From positions 1,684,501 through 1,748,500 of the forward strand of contig CP016269.1 of assembly GCA_001880285.1 (NCBI GenBank): a stretch of 64,000 nucleotides of DNA. The letters run 5' to 3'. Origin of the DNA: Flavobacteriaceae bacterium UJ101. Its GTDB lineage: Bacteria; Bacteroidota; Bacteroidia; Flavobacteriales; UJ101. The notes beneath the pieces were generated by a model, which did not search any database, was not told the DNA's origin, and saw only the letters and a list, made by a program, of their open reading frames with translations. Positions 8,891 through 16,712 of the stretch are shown one piece after another. Numbering within the stretch: position 1 is the stretch's first letter; each line of letters begins with the position of its first letter. The position numbers and the translations under genes were made by a program.

Positions 8891-8918
8891 CTCCCCATAA
8901 TTTTAAAATTATGGGGAG
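8891..8918 (+). terminator. Rho-independent terminator after the dehydrogenase gene
   Basis: A 28-base perfect palindrome starting CTCCCCATAATTTT is followed by TTTTGTTTTTT. The T-tract is on the plus strand, so it ends transcripts from the dehydrogenase side. The minus-strand gene ending at 8928 also runs into the hairpin, but with A-rich sequence behind it. Confidence 0.85.
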
Positions 8919-8927
8919 TTTTGTTTT

Positions 8928-9803
8928 TTATTGGTATTGCATAGAAATACGTGTTATACTTTCTAATGTAATAGAATCCATCATATCATCAGCTCCAATT
9001 TCAAAACGATAACCTTTAGCATTATTATTACCTATGGGAGAAGGAATACTAAGTTGATCTCCAATTGTAATAATATTAAATACAAGATTCCCCTTAATAT
9101 GTTCAGGTGAAATGTGAATTAATTTACGTTCATCAAATGAAGAATCAGGACTTGGGTTATAAAGCCTGAAAATAATTCCTGTAGCTGCTGAAGATTTAGT
9201 AAAAGATAAAATAATACGCCAAATGGTTACTTGTCCAGGAACAGGGTTTTCTAAAAAAGTATCATTATCAAAATCATAAATGGTTTCTTGTAATTGATTG
9301 TTTGTTAAAGAAGAATCTAAATTTTTTGGCCAAGTTGTAGTTGGACTTCCAGAAATAACCAATTCTCCAGGAGTTATTTCATCTAATGATTCGTCTGTAT
9401 CAAGTACTATAGGAATTAAAGTGAAATCTCCATTAGAGTCAGGATTTCCCCCAATATTTGTAAACGTAATTTTTGTAGTTCCTGATCCATTATCGTATCC
9501 ATTTATTTTTACTTGCCCAGAATTACGATCATGTTGTTCTATTTGAGAAGAAAAATTAAGGTATTGCCATTGTGTTCCATCATAAAAAGAAAATAATTTA
9601 TTAGTTGAATCATAATAAATCATACCCTCTTGAGGAGAAGTAATGTTGCTAGTGTTTGAAATTCTTGGTAATAAAATTCCTGAATTTGTACTTTGTACAT
9701 CTAATATGGCTTTAGGATCAGAAGTCCCAATACCAATTTGACTATATATTGTATAAGATAGCCAAAAACTAATAATAATTATAAAGTGCTTTTTAGTTTT
9801 CAT
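8928..9803 (-). CDS. Secreted protein of unknown function with a flavobacterial head motif
   Basis: A 291-residue protein with an N-terminal signal peptide (hydrophobic stretch to about residue 20, ending IYSQ). Right after it comes IGIGTSDPKAILDVQS then GILLPRIS and EGMIYYDSTNKLFSFYDG. This opening is very common on large secreted Bacteroidota proteins, where it resembles the trimeric head of tail-fibre-like proteins. The remainder (about residues 95-291) looks like a beta-sandwich with many Asp, Ser and Thr residues and has no motif I recognise. No lipobox and no clear type IX secretion tail is present. The gene stands alone between a terminator and an intergenic region with a candidate small RNA. 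Confidence 0.6.
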   Translation of the reverse strand: MKTKKHFIIIISFWLSYTIYSQIGIGTSDPKAILDVQSTNSGILLPRISNTSNITSPQEGMIYYDSTNKLFSFYDGTQWQYLNFSSQIEQHDRNSGQVKINGYDNGSGTTKITFTNIGGNPDSNGDFTLIPIVLDTDESLDEITPGELVISGSPTTTWPKNLDSSLTNNQLQETIYDFDNDTFLENPVPGQVTIWRIILSFTKSSAATGIIFRLYNPSPDSSFDERKLIHISPEHIKGNLVFNIITIGDQLSIPSPIGNNNAKGYRFEIGADDMMDSITLESITRISMQYQ

Positions 9804-10024
9804 AATAATTCTATTTTTTGATTAAGAGTTTGAAACGAATTTAAAAACTATCAATAGTGCAATTAGTCAAAAAAGTATTAAGTCTATTTAGTGTTTGACG
9901 AATCTATGTTTTGTGTATATTAATATGATTTTTTAGAATTATAAATTGTCTAAAAAAAAGTGTTAATAAGCTATGGTTAGAATAGTATTAAATAGGATCA
10001 AAGTTTTTTAATCAATAATAAAAG

Positions 10025-10032
10025 TACTTTTG
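10025..10032 (+). promoter_or_regulatory. -7 promoter element without an obvious gene
   Basis: TACTTTTG matches TAnnTTTG exactly, but the next protein gene has its own -7 box 145 bases further on. Transcription would start near 10037 and run into the hairpin at 10127-10168. A -33 TTG is not evident. Confidence 0.4.
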
Positions 10033-10036
10033 TCAA

Positions 10037-10168
10037 AATAATAAGTAATAAAATGAAAATGATAAATAACTTTTGGTTGAGTAAAAACTACAAATAGAAC
10101 TTTTTAGTGAGAATTGATTAATGTTTAGCAACGTTTTAAGCTTTAATAGTAAAAAACGTTGCTTTTTT
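10037..10168 (+). ncRNA. Candidate small RNA with an intrinsic terminator
   Basis: About 130 bases run from a predicted start after the TACTTTTG box to a textbook terminator: AGCAACGTTTT (10127-10137) pairs with AAAACGTTGCT (10153-10163), followed by six T residues. No plus-strand protein gene ends here, since the previous one ends at 8741 behind its own terminator. No convincing reading frame fills the interval. It does not resemble 6S, tmRNA, RNase P or SRP RNA. The 9804-10036 stretch before it is AT-rich, and I see nothing else in it. Confidence 0.35.
10127..10168 (+). terminator. Rho-independent terminator upstream of the ABC-F gene
   Basis: An 11-bp perfect stem (AGCAACGTTTT with AAAACGTTGCT) around a 15-base loop, followed by a T-run. 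It lies before the ABC-F promoter, so it must end an upstream transcript. Confidence 0.75.
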
Positions 10169-10169
10169 C

Positions 10170-10177
10170 TATTTTTG
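10170..10177 (+). promoter_or_regulatory. -7 promoter element of the ABC-F gene
   Basis: TATTTTTG matches TAnnTTTG and lies 33 bases before the ATG at 10210. It decides the start: an in-frame TTG at 10159 falls upstream of this promoter and inside the terminator stem, so it cannot be used. Confidence 0.65.
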
Positions 10178-10209
10178 CACTGAAACAATATTTGTTAGAT
10201 TTTAGAATT

Positions 10210-12090
10210 ATGATTTTTGTACAAAATATAGGATTGCATTTTGCAGGGAATTACTTGTTTGATAATGTTTCTTTTCGAATTAATAAAGGAGATCGAATTG
10301 GATTGGTTGGGAAAAATGGAGCAGGAAAATCTACATTCTTAAAAATCCTAATGAGAGAACAAGAGCCTACTGAAGGAGAAATAAGTTTAGAAGGAGAGGT
10401 CTCAGTAGGTGTTTTAACACAAGATATTGATTTTGAGTATGGTCGTACACTATGGGAAGAAACAGAATTGGCGTTTAAAGAAATTAAAAAATTAGAAGCT
10501 GAAATTGAAAAGATTAATATTGAATTAACAGAACGAACCGATTATGAAAGTGATTCCTACACTAAACTAATTGAAGATTTAACAACCAAAACAGATCGTT
10601 TTACGTTAATAGGAGGGTATACTTATAGTGCTCAAATTGAACAAATACTCTTAGGTTTAGGGTTTAAAAGAACCGATTTTGATAAACTAACTGATGATTT
10701 TTCAGGAGGATGGCGTATGCGAATAGAATTGGCAAAACTATTGTTACAAAAACACGATGTGATGTTATTAGATGAGCCAACGAACCATTTGGATATTGAT
10801 TCTATCATTTGGTTAGAAGATTTTTTAAAAAATTATGTTGGAGCAGTAGTTTTAATATCACACGATACACAGTTTTTAGATAGTGTGACCAATCGTACCT
10901 TAGAAATTGCTAATAAAAAAATCATAGATTATCCTACGCATTATAAACGATATTTAGTATTAAAAGAAGAACGTAGAGAACAATTACTTTCTCAACAAAA
11001 GAATCAAGAGAAGGAAATTAAACATACAGAACAATTAATTGAAAAATTTCGTGCCAAAGCAAGTAAAGCCTCTATGGCACAAAGTTTAATTAAAAAACTA
11101 GATCGTGTTGAACGTATTGAAGTTGAAAATGATGATGTAAATGCAATGAATGTTCGTTTCAACACGAATGTCACTTCAGGAAAAATTGTATTAGAGGTAG
11201 AAAATGCAGCAAAGTCATTTGCTGATAATCAAGTGTTTTCAAAAGTGGATATGCTGTTGACTAGAGGAGAAAAAGTAGCTTTTGTAGGGCAAAATGGACA
11301 AGGTAAGTCGACGCTTTCCAGAATGATTGTAGGTGATTTAGAAGGAGAGGGTGTTATTAAATTAGGACATAATGTTGAATTAGGATATTTTGCTCAAAGT
11401 CAAAATATGGATGGTTCTCGAACTGTTTTAGAAGAAGCAGAACATGCTGCTACAGCAGAATCCTTTAAAGAAGTTCGAAATTTGTTAGGAGCCTTTCTCT
11501 TTTCTGGAGATGATGTGCTTAAAAAAGTAAGTGTACTTTCAGGAGGAGAGCGAGGACGTTTAGCATTGTGTAAATTACTATTACAACCTTTTAATACATT
11601 GGTTTTAGATGAACCAACGAACCATTTAGATGTACAATCAAAAAATATTTTAAAAAGTGCTTTAAAACAATTTCAAGGAACTTTCATTGTGGTATCTCAT
11701 GATCGAGATTTTATGGAAGGTCTGGTTGATAAAGTTTATGAATTTAAAGAAGGCCGTGTAAAAGAATTTTTAGGTGGAATTGATGATTATTTAGAATCTA
11801 GAGAAGCTCAAAGTTTTCGAGAAATTGAAAAAGTAGAAAAAATTCAACCTGAAAAAATTAAGAAACAACCTGCTTCAAAAGAAGCTCAGAAAATTCAAAA
11901 ACAACTTCAAAACAAAATAGGTCAGGCTGAACGTGATATTGAAAGATATGAAGCTGAGATAGTAGAAATAGAAAAGAAAATAGCAGAGGGAGAGGCTACA
12001 GAAGAGATATTTTCGAGTTATGATAAAGCCAAGAAAAATCTTGAAGAAAAGATGAGTTTATGGGAAGAATTGAATATGCAAGCTGAATAA
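10210..12090 (+). CDS. ABC-F family ATP-binding protein
   Basis: A 626-residue soluble protein with two ABC ATPase domains and no membrane segment. Domain 1 has Walker A GKNGAGKST, signature FSGGWRMRIELA and Walker B with DEPTNHLD. Domain 2 has GQNGQGKST, LSGGERGRLAL and again DEPTNHLD. A charged linker of about 80 residues separates the domains, and a Lys/Glu coiled coil forms the last 90 or so residues. ABC-F proteins bind the ribosomal E site and rescue or tune translation, and some give antibiotic resistance. This one has the Uup/YdiF-like layout with a C-terminal coiled coil, so a housekeeping role is more likely than resistance. I use ATG 10210 because the promoter lies after the earlier TTG. 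Confidence 0.92.
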   Translation: MIFVQNIGLHFAGNYLFDNVSFRINKGDRIGLVGKNGAGKSTFLKILMREQEPTEGEISLEGEVSVGVLTQDIDFEYGRTLWEETELAFKEIKKLEAEIEKINIELTERTDYESDSYTKLIEDLTTKTDRFTLIGGYTYSAQIEQILLGLGFKRTDFDKLTDDFSGGWRMRIELAKLLLQKHDVMLLDEPTNHLDIDSIIWLEDFLKNYVGAVVLISHDTQFLDSVTNRTLEIANKKIIDYPTHYKRYLVLKEERREQLLSQQKNQEKEIKHTEQLIEKFRAKASKASMAQSLIKKLDRVERIEVENDDVNAMNVRFNTNVTSGKIVLEVENAAKSFADNQVFSKVDMLLTRGEKVAFVGQNGQGKSTLSRMIVGDLEGEGVIKLGHNVELGYFAQSQNMDGSRTVLEEAEHAATAESFKEVRNLLGAFLFSGDDVLKKVSVLSGGERGRLALCKLLLQPFNTLVLDEPTNHLDVQSKNILKSALKQFQGTFIVVSHDRDFMEGLVDKVYEFKEGRVKEFLGGIDDYLESREAQSFREIEKVEKIQPEKIKKQPASKEAQKIQKQLQNKIGQAERDIERYEAEIVEIEKKIAEGEATEEIFSSYDKAKKNLEEKMSLWEELNMQAE

Positions 12091-12096
12091 AGTAAT

Positions 12097-12131
12097 TTAC
12101 CTTGTCAAAGTATTAAACTTTAACAAGGTAA
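12097..12131. terminator. Bidirectional terminator between convergent genes
   Basis: TTACCTTGT plus AAAGT pair with ACTTT plus ACAAGGTAA (one internal C/A mismatch) around a 5-base loop. It separates the ABC-F gene from the convergent PQQ-like gene. T-rich sequence follows on the plus strand. Confidence 0.65.
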
Positions 12132-12149
12132 GTTGAGTATTATTTTTAT

Positions 12150-14078
12150 TTAAGGAATTTTCTTTATTTCAACCTGTTTTTTATTGAAAATATACATGAT
12201 TTGAGCTATATTATCAATCAAATATTCTTTAGTTTCCGTATTTAATTTCATAACAGATTCAGTATCCCCTGTATTTAGATTTAAAGAAATTAATTCAGTT
12301 CCAGAATCACGATTCAAAGCAATTAATCGTTCTTCTTTCAATCGATTTAAACTTTTTCCTCTAGAAAAAACCTTTTCATATGAAGAGCTGAGATCACCAT
12401 ATTCAGTTAGTTTAGAAGTATCCATATAGCCCATTACATTGTTATAATTATTGTAAGCAAAAGTTCCAATACTAGAGGCAAATCCAAATTTTCCAGACAT
12501 TAAAGCGTAATTAGATACATTACTAATTTGATTGGTAATAATAGAAGTCGTATTTCCATAAATTCGATAACCTGTTTCAAATAATCCAACTGCTTTGTCA
12601 ACTAATGATTTCTTTTCTTTTTCATTAAAATGTTTGGTGTAAAGTGAATTTCCTTTTGAGTTAAAAGCATAATAATGATTTTTTGATGAAACAAGATAAC
12701 CTGTTTTAATGGTTGATATAGAAGGTTCTTCTCCTTTGAAATCTAGTGTTATGGAATTAGAAGGTGTTATTGAAATTGAAGGATTTAAAATGTAAAAAGT
12801 AGTGTTATTTAAAACCAGTAAATCTTCTTTTTCCTGTTTGGTAATATAATGTTGATTGGAAATGACATCCAAATTGCGTTTCACAAAGTTTTTTGCTTGA
12901 TAATGTAAATCCTCTTTCCATATTTTTTGACCAGTTTTTAAATTAATTACATTTGAAAAAGAAGGTGAAGAAAATAATAGATGATTGTTTTGAGGAATTA
13001 ATTGAATAGGTGTTTCGGTAGCAGTATGAGCAATATTTTGTTTCTTTTTCCATACCTTATTCCCCTTTTTGTCAATTAAACTTAGCCAATTTCCTTGAGC
13101 AACTGCATATCCATCTTCTGTCGGAACAATATTTTTGATTAATGGAAATTCAGGTGTTTTTTCAAAATCTTTTTCCCCATTTTTCAAGTTAATGATATTA
13201 AATCCCTTAGAAGTAGTGATGATAAGTTGATCATTTTGAATAAAACCCTGCTCAAATGTACCTGCAATAGAAGGTTGTTTTTCCCAAATATCCTTTTCAC
13301 TGCCATTTTTCACTGCTTTTATGGAAATTTTATCTCCAACAGCCTTGGCATTCAATTTTGAAGTAATTAAAATTAAAAGATCTTGTTTATAATCATATAA
13401 AGCATTTTTAGTGTTAGTGTATTTCTGTAATACCTTACCCGTTTTAGAATCCAGTTTTACTAAAAAATTATGAGCTAATACAAATATGTTATGATATTTG
13501 TCTGCAAAAACTTTATTCTCAGATCCTCTATAAGCTTTTAACTGATCCTTTGTGACTGATGAAATATTGCTTTTATTAAGTGAGTTACTCCATCTCATTT
13601 TCTTAGCTTTATAGTCATATAGTGCATAAGTAAATTCTTTATTGACAATACCTTGAATAAAAATAGTTTTAGTCTCGGGTGCTATTTTAAAATCAAAAAT
13701 AGCTGTAAAATGATTTTCTTCTGAATCAAAGATTGTTTTCCCGTTTGTTACATCTAATAATACAATAGTTTTTCCTTTAGTATGAATTGTTTTAGATAAA
13801 AGAGAAGAGTTCAATACGGGTGTTTTTTCAAATTTAATAAAAGGTGATAAAGGAATTTCTTGATATGAATCGGCTTTCCATTTTTTTAAGTCTGTATTTT
13901 CCCAAATAATTTTTTCAGTTTTAGAATCAATTCCATAAAAACCATCAGAAGTTTTAACTAATAAAATTCCTGTATTTTCATTAATGGTTTTCCAGTTAAT
14001 TTTTTTGTCAAAATGAAGTGTTTGACAAAAAATTAAGATAGATAGAAAGTTAAAAAAAATGAGTATTACTTTTTTCAT
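12150..14078 (-). CDS. Secreted PQQ-like beta-propeller repeat protein, unknown role
   Basis: A 642-residue protein with an N-terminal signal peptide (MKKVILIFFNFLSILIFCQ; no proper lipobox spacing, so probably cleaved after the Gln region). Repeats of the type D-x3-GK-x-(I/V)-W recur through the first 400 residues: SKTEKIIWEN, KTGKVLQKY, KNGEKDFEK, KKGNKVWKK and KTGQKIWKE. This is the blade pattern of PQQ-type propellers such as BamB. No quinoprotein catalytic residues are evident. The C-terminal 200 residues have further Trp-poor blades (NLNTGDTESVMKL). The likely site is the periplasm or the envelope. It may serve as a scaffold, but there is no informative neighbour. Its start is divergent from the methyltransferase gene. 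Confidence 0.65.
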   Translation of the reverse strand: MKKVILIFFNFLSILIFCQTLHFDKKINWKTINENTGILLVKTSDGFYGIDSKTEKIIWENTDLKKWKADSYQEIPLSPFIKFEKTPVLNSSLLSKTIHTKGKTIVLLDVTNGKTIFDSEENHFTAIFDFKIAPETKTIFIQGIVNKEFTYALYDYKAKKMRWSNSLNKSNISSVTKDQLKAYRGSENKVFADKYHNIFVLAHNFLVKLDSKTGKVLQKYTNTKNALYDYKQDLLILITSKLNAKAVGDKISIKAVKNGSEKDIWEKQPSIAGTFEQGFIQNDQLIITTSKGFNIINLKNGEKDFEKTPEFPLIKNIVPTEDGYAVAQGNWLSLIDKKGNKVWKKKQNIAHTATETPIQLIPQNNHLLFSSPSFSNVINLKTGQKIWKEDLHYQAKNFVKRNLDVISNQHYITKQEKEDLLVLNNTTFYILNPSISITPSNSITLDFKGEEPSISTIKTGYLVSSKNHYYAFNSKGNSLYTKHFNEKEKKSLVDKAVGLFETGYRIYGNTTSIITNQISNVSNYALMSGKFGFASSIGTFAYNNYNNVMGYMDTSKLTEYGDLSSSYEKVFSRGKSLNRLKEERLIALNRDSGTELISLNLNTGDTESVMKLNTETKEYLIDNIAQIMYIFNKKQVEIKKIP

Positions 14079-14213
14079 AAAAATGTTTTTTTGTAAAAAT
14101 AAGGAATATAAAAATCAAGTGATACTAAAATTATGTAAAAAAATAGACAGAGAATCATTTTAAATAATCAAAATTTTTCCGAACTTCACGAAATTATATT
14201 TTGTACTTAAAAG

Positions 14214-15020
14214 ATGAAAGCAAAAGCAGATTATATCAAAATTAATCGAGACTCATGGAATCAAAGAACAGAGTTTCATGTAAAATCAGACTTCTATGAT
14301 ATGGAAGGTTTCTTGAATGGAGAAACATCTTTAAAAACAATCGAATTAGATCTATTAGGTGATATAAAAAATAAGAAAATACTACATCTTCAATGTCATT
14401 TTGGGCAAGATAGTTTGTCTCTTGCACGAATGGGGGCTAAAGTTACAGGCGTAGATTTATCCAATAAAGCTATAGAAAAAGCACAAGAACTTAATGAAGA
14501 ATTAGGCTTAGATGCCACTTTTATTTGTTGTGATATTTTTGAATTGCCTGATTATTTAGAAGGTGAATTTGATTTAATTTATACTTCGTATGGTGTGATA
14601 GGATGGTTACCAGATTTAAATAAATGGGGAGAAATTATATCACATTATTTAAAACCTAAAGGAAAATTTATTTTGGTAGAATTTCACCCTGCTGTATGGA
14701 TGTTTGATGATGATTTTACCCATATAAAATATTCCTATTTTAAAGAAAAACCGATTATAGAAAAAGAAGAAGGAACTTATGCTGATAAAGAAGCAAATAT
14801 TGAATTAGAATATATTTGTTGGAATCATAGTTTAGAAGAGGTTTTTTCAGGGTTATTAGAAAACAATATTCAAATTCAGCAGTTTAAAGAATTTGACTAC
14901 AGTCCATACGATTGTTTTAATAAAACGATTAAGTTGGAAAAAGATCGATATCAAATACAAGGATTACAAAATAAAATACCGATGACCTACACTGTTGTAG
15001 GGATGAAAATAAATAATTAA
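14214..15020 (+). CDS. Class I SAM-dependent methyltransferase
   Basis: A 268-residue cytoplasmic protein with a Rossmann SAM site: motif I ILHLQCHFGQDSLSLARMGA (about residues 60-79), then VTGVDLSNKAIEKA with the ribose-binding Asp, then FDLIYTSYGVIGWL as motif IV. A C-terminal half with several aromatic residues likely forms the acceptor pocket. The target is unknown; the unusual Cys-His in motif I is common in the small-molecule methyltransferases of this group. It precedes gcvT by 50 bp on the same strand. A small imperfect hairpin (CTGTAA...TTTACAG, 15033-15052) lies between the two, so co-transcription is uncertain. Confidence 0.85.
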   Translation: MKAKADYIKINRDSWNQRTEFHVKSDFYDMEGFLNGETSLKTIELDLLGDIKNKKILHLQCHFGQDSLSLARMGAKVTGVDLSNKAIEKAQELNEELGLDATFICCDIFELPDYLEGEFDLIYTSYGVIGWLPDLNKWGEIISHYLKPKGKFILVEFHPAVWMFDDDFTHIKYSYFKEKPIIEKEEGTYADKEANIELEYICWNHSLEEVFSGLLENNIQIQQFKEFDYSPYDCFNKTIKLEKDRYQIQGLQNKIPMTYTVVGMKINN

Positions 15021-15070
15021 AGAGCATAATGTCTGTAACTTAAAGTTTACAGCTTTAAAATTAAAACAAA

Positions 15071-16135
15071 ATGAAAAAAACACCATTTTATCAAAAACAC
15101 ATCGATTTAGGAGCGAAGATGGTTCCTTTTACTGGATATGAAATGCCTGTTCAATATGAAGGAGTAAATGCAGAACATATGGCCGTTCGTGAGAATTGTG
15201 GGATTTTTGATGTTTCTCATATGGGAGAATTTATTTTCAAAGGAGATAATGTAATAGAGTTGTTACAGAAACTTGTTTGTAATGATGTGACAAAAATCGC
15301 AATAAATCAAGCACAATATAGTGCTATGATGTATGAGAATGGAGGAATTATCGATGATTTAATTTTGTACCGCTTAGATGAAAAAGAATTTTTAATGGTG
15401 GTAAATGCTGCTAATATTGAAAAAGATTTTGATTGGGTAAATCAGCAAAATGATTTAGGTGTAACCATTACCAATATCTCAGATGATATTGCTTTATTAG
15501 CTGTTCAAGGCCCTAAAACAGCAGAACTTTTACAATCATTAACTGATGTGAAATTAGACGATATTAAATTTTATCATTTTGAAAAAGGAACTTTTGCAGG
15601 AGTTGATGATGTAATTGTCTCAGGAACAGGTTATACAGGTTCAGGAGGTTTTGAATTGTATTTTGATAAAAAATATGCTGATACAATTTGGGATGCTATA
15701 CTAAAATTAGATATAGCACCTTGTGGTTTAGCTGCACGTGATACATTACGTTTAGAAAAAGGGTATTCTTTATATGGAAATGATATTACGGATGAAACCA
15801 CAACATTAGAAGCAGGTCTAGGTTGGGCAACAAAATTGGATACTGATTTTATAGGAAAAGAAGTTTTGTTAAAACAAAAAGAAGAAGGTTTGTCAAGAAG
15901 ATTAAAACCTTTCATTATGATTGATAGAGGAATTCCTCGTAAAGATTATAAAGTAGTGGATGTTGAGGGAAATGAAATTGGATTTGTAACCTCAGGAACC
16001 ATGTCTCCAATGTTAAAACAAGGAATTGGATTGGCCTATTTAAATAAAGGGTTTACTAAACTAGATACAGAAATTTATATTCAAATTAGAAATAAAAATG
16101 TAAAAGCACAAGTAACCAAATTGCCGTTTGTATAA
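15071..16135 (+). CDS. gcvT: Glycine cleavage system T protein (aminomethyltransferase)
   Basis: A 354-residue enzyme that takes the aminomethyl group from the lipoylated H protein and passes the methylene to tetrahydrofolate, releasing ammonia. Typical features are KMVPFTGYEMPVQYEG at the start, CGIFDVSHMGE (with the conserved Asp and His), LLAVQGPKTAELLQ and TGYTGSGGFELYF. Near the end come GLAARDTLRLEKGYSLYG with the folate-binding Glu region and FVTSGTMSPMLKQGIGLAYL. Length matches the family. gcvH and gcvP are not in the window, as is common in this group, where the gcv genes are scattered. Downstream lies the promoter of the rimP operon. Confidence 0.95.
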   Translation: MKKTPFYQKHIDLGAKMVPFTGYEMPVQYEGVNAEHMAVRENCGIFDVSHMGEFIFKGDNVIELLQKLVCNDVTKIAINQAQYSAMMYENGGIIDDLILYRLDEKEFLMVVNAANIEKDFDWVNQQNDLGVTITNISDDIALLAVQGPKTAELLQSLTDVKLDDIKFYHFEKGTFAGVDDVIVSGTGYTGSGGFELYFDKKYADTIWDAILKLDIAPCGLAARDTLRLEKGYSLYGNDITDETTTLEAGLGWATKLDTDFIGKEVLLKQKEEGLSRRLKPFIMIDRGIPRKDYKVVDVEGNEIGFVTSGTMSPMLKQGIGLAYLNKGFTKLDTEIYIQIRNKNVKAQVTKLPFV

Positions 16136-16154
16136 CGAAAGACTATTTTATTTA

Positions 16155-16184
16155 TTGTGAATTAAATAAAAAGCATTATATTTG
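16155..16184 (+). promoter_or_regulatory. Promoter of the rimP-nusA-infB operon
   Basis: TTG at 16155-16157 and TATATTTG at 16177-16184 are 19 bases apart, an ideal Bacteroidota housekeeping promoter. Transcription should start near 16190, giving a leader of about 57 bases that contains a terminator-like hairpin. Confidence 0.75.
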
Positions 16185-16211
16185 TGCCATAAAATAAAAG
16201 TGACGGAGGAG

Positions 16212-16236
16212 AGAGGGCTTAAAAAGCCCTCTTTTT
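16212..16236 (+). promoter_or_regulatory. Terminator-like attenuator in the rimP leader
   Basis: AGAGGGCTT (16212-16220) pairs perfectly with AAGCCCTCT (16224-16232) around three A residues and is followed by five T residues. This is a complete intrinsic terminator between the promoter and the rimP ATG (16247), only about 22 bases after the predicted start of transcription. A purine-rich stretch (GGAGGAGAGAGGG) directly precedes and overlaps the left arm. Since NusA is encoded in this operon and affects termination, feedback attenuation is a reasonable inference. Confidence 0.6.
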
Positions 16237-16246
16237 TATACGGAAT

Positions 16247-16708
16247 ATGAAAGAAACAGTCGTACGATTATTAGATGAAGCATTAGCAGAAAATGAAACC
16301 TTATTTTTGGTTGATTTTTCTATTTCTGAATCGAATAAAATTACCATTTTGATTGATGGAGATCAAGGTTTACCGATTAGCGAATGTGTTCGAATTAGTC
16401 GATTTATTCAAAAAAGTTTAGATGAAGATGAATTGGATTATTCAATTGATGTTTCATCACCAGGAATTGATATGCCTCTGCAAAATATTCGTCAGTATAA
16501 AAAGAATCTGAATCGAAAATTGAAGGTAACCACAAATCATAACGATATTTTTGAAGGAACTTTGACAGAAGTTGATGATGAGAAAATCGTATTGAGTTGG
16601 AAACAACGTGAACCGAAACCTATTGGTAAAGGAAAACACACGGTAGAAAAAGTAGAAGAAATAAAATATACAGAAATTAAAGAAGCCATGGTGCAAATAA
16701 TTTTTTAA
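16247..16708 (+). CDS. rimP: Ribosome maturation factor RimP
   Basis: A 153-residue protein needed for late assembly of the 30S subunit. The order is an N-terminal alpha/beta domain with NKITILIDGDQGLPISECVRISR, then YSIDVSSPGIDMPL, the most conserved RimP motif, then a small C-terminal Sm-like barrel (LKVTTNHNDIFEGTLTEVDDEKIVLSW). Its length matches the family. It is the first gene of the classic rimP-nusA-infB operon; nusA begins 4 bases after its stop. The leader hairpin suggests that the whole operon is controlled by attenuation. Confidence 0.95.
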   Translation: MKETVVRLLDEALAENETLFLVDFSISESNKITILIDGDQGLPISECVRISRFIQKSLDEDELDYSIDVSSPGIDMPLQNIRQYKKNLNRKLKVTTNHNDIFEGTLTEVDDEKIVLSWKQREPKPIGKGKHTVEKVEEIKYTEIKEAMVQIIF

Positions 16709-16712
16709 TAAA

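Noticed and set aside
10159-10209. Upstream TTG start for the ABC-F gene
   Set aside because: It falls inside a terminator stem and before the gene's own -7 box; ATG 10210 gives the normal N-terminus.
1082-12131. A repeat family based on the shared TTAACAAGGTAA in two intergenic hairpins
   Set aside because: Only two short occurrences are seen, with different left arms and loops. This is too weak to call a repeat family.
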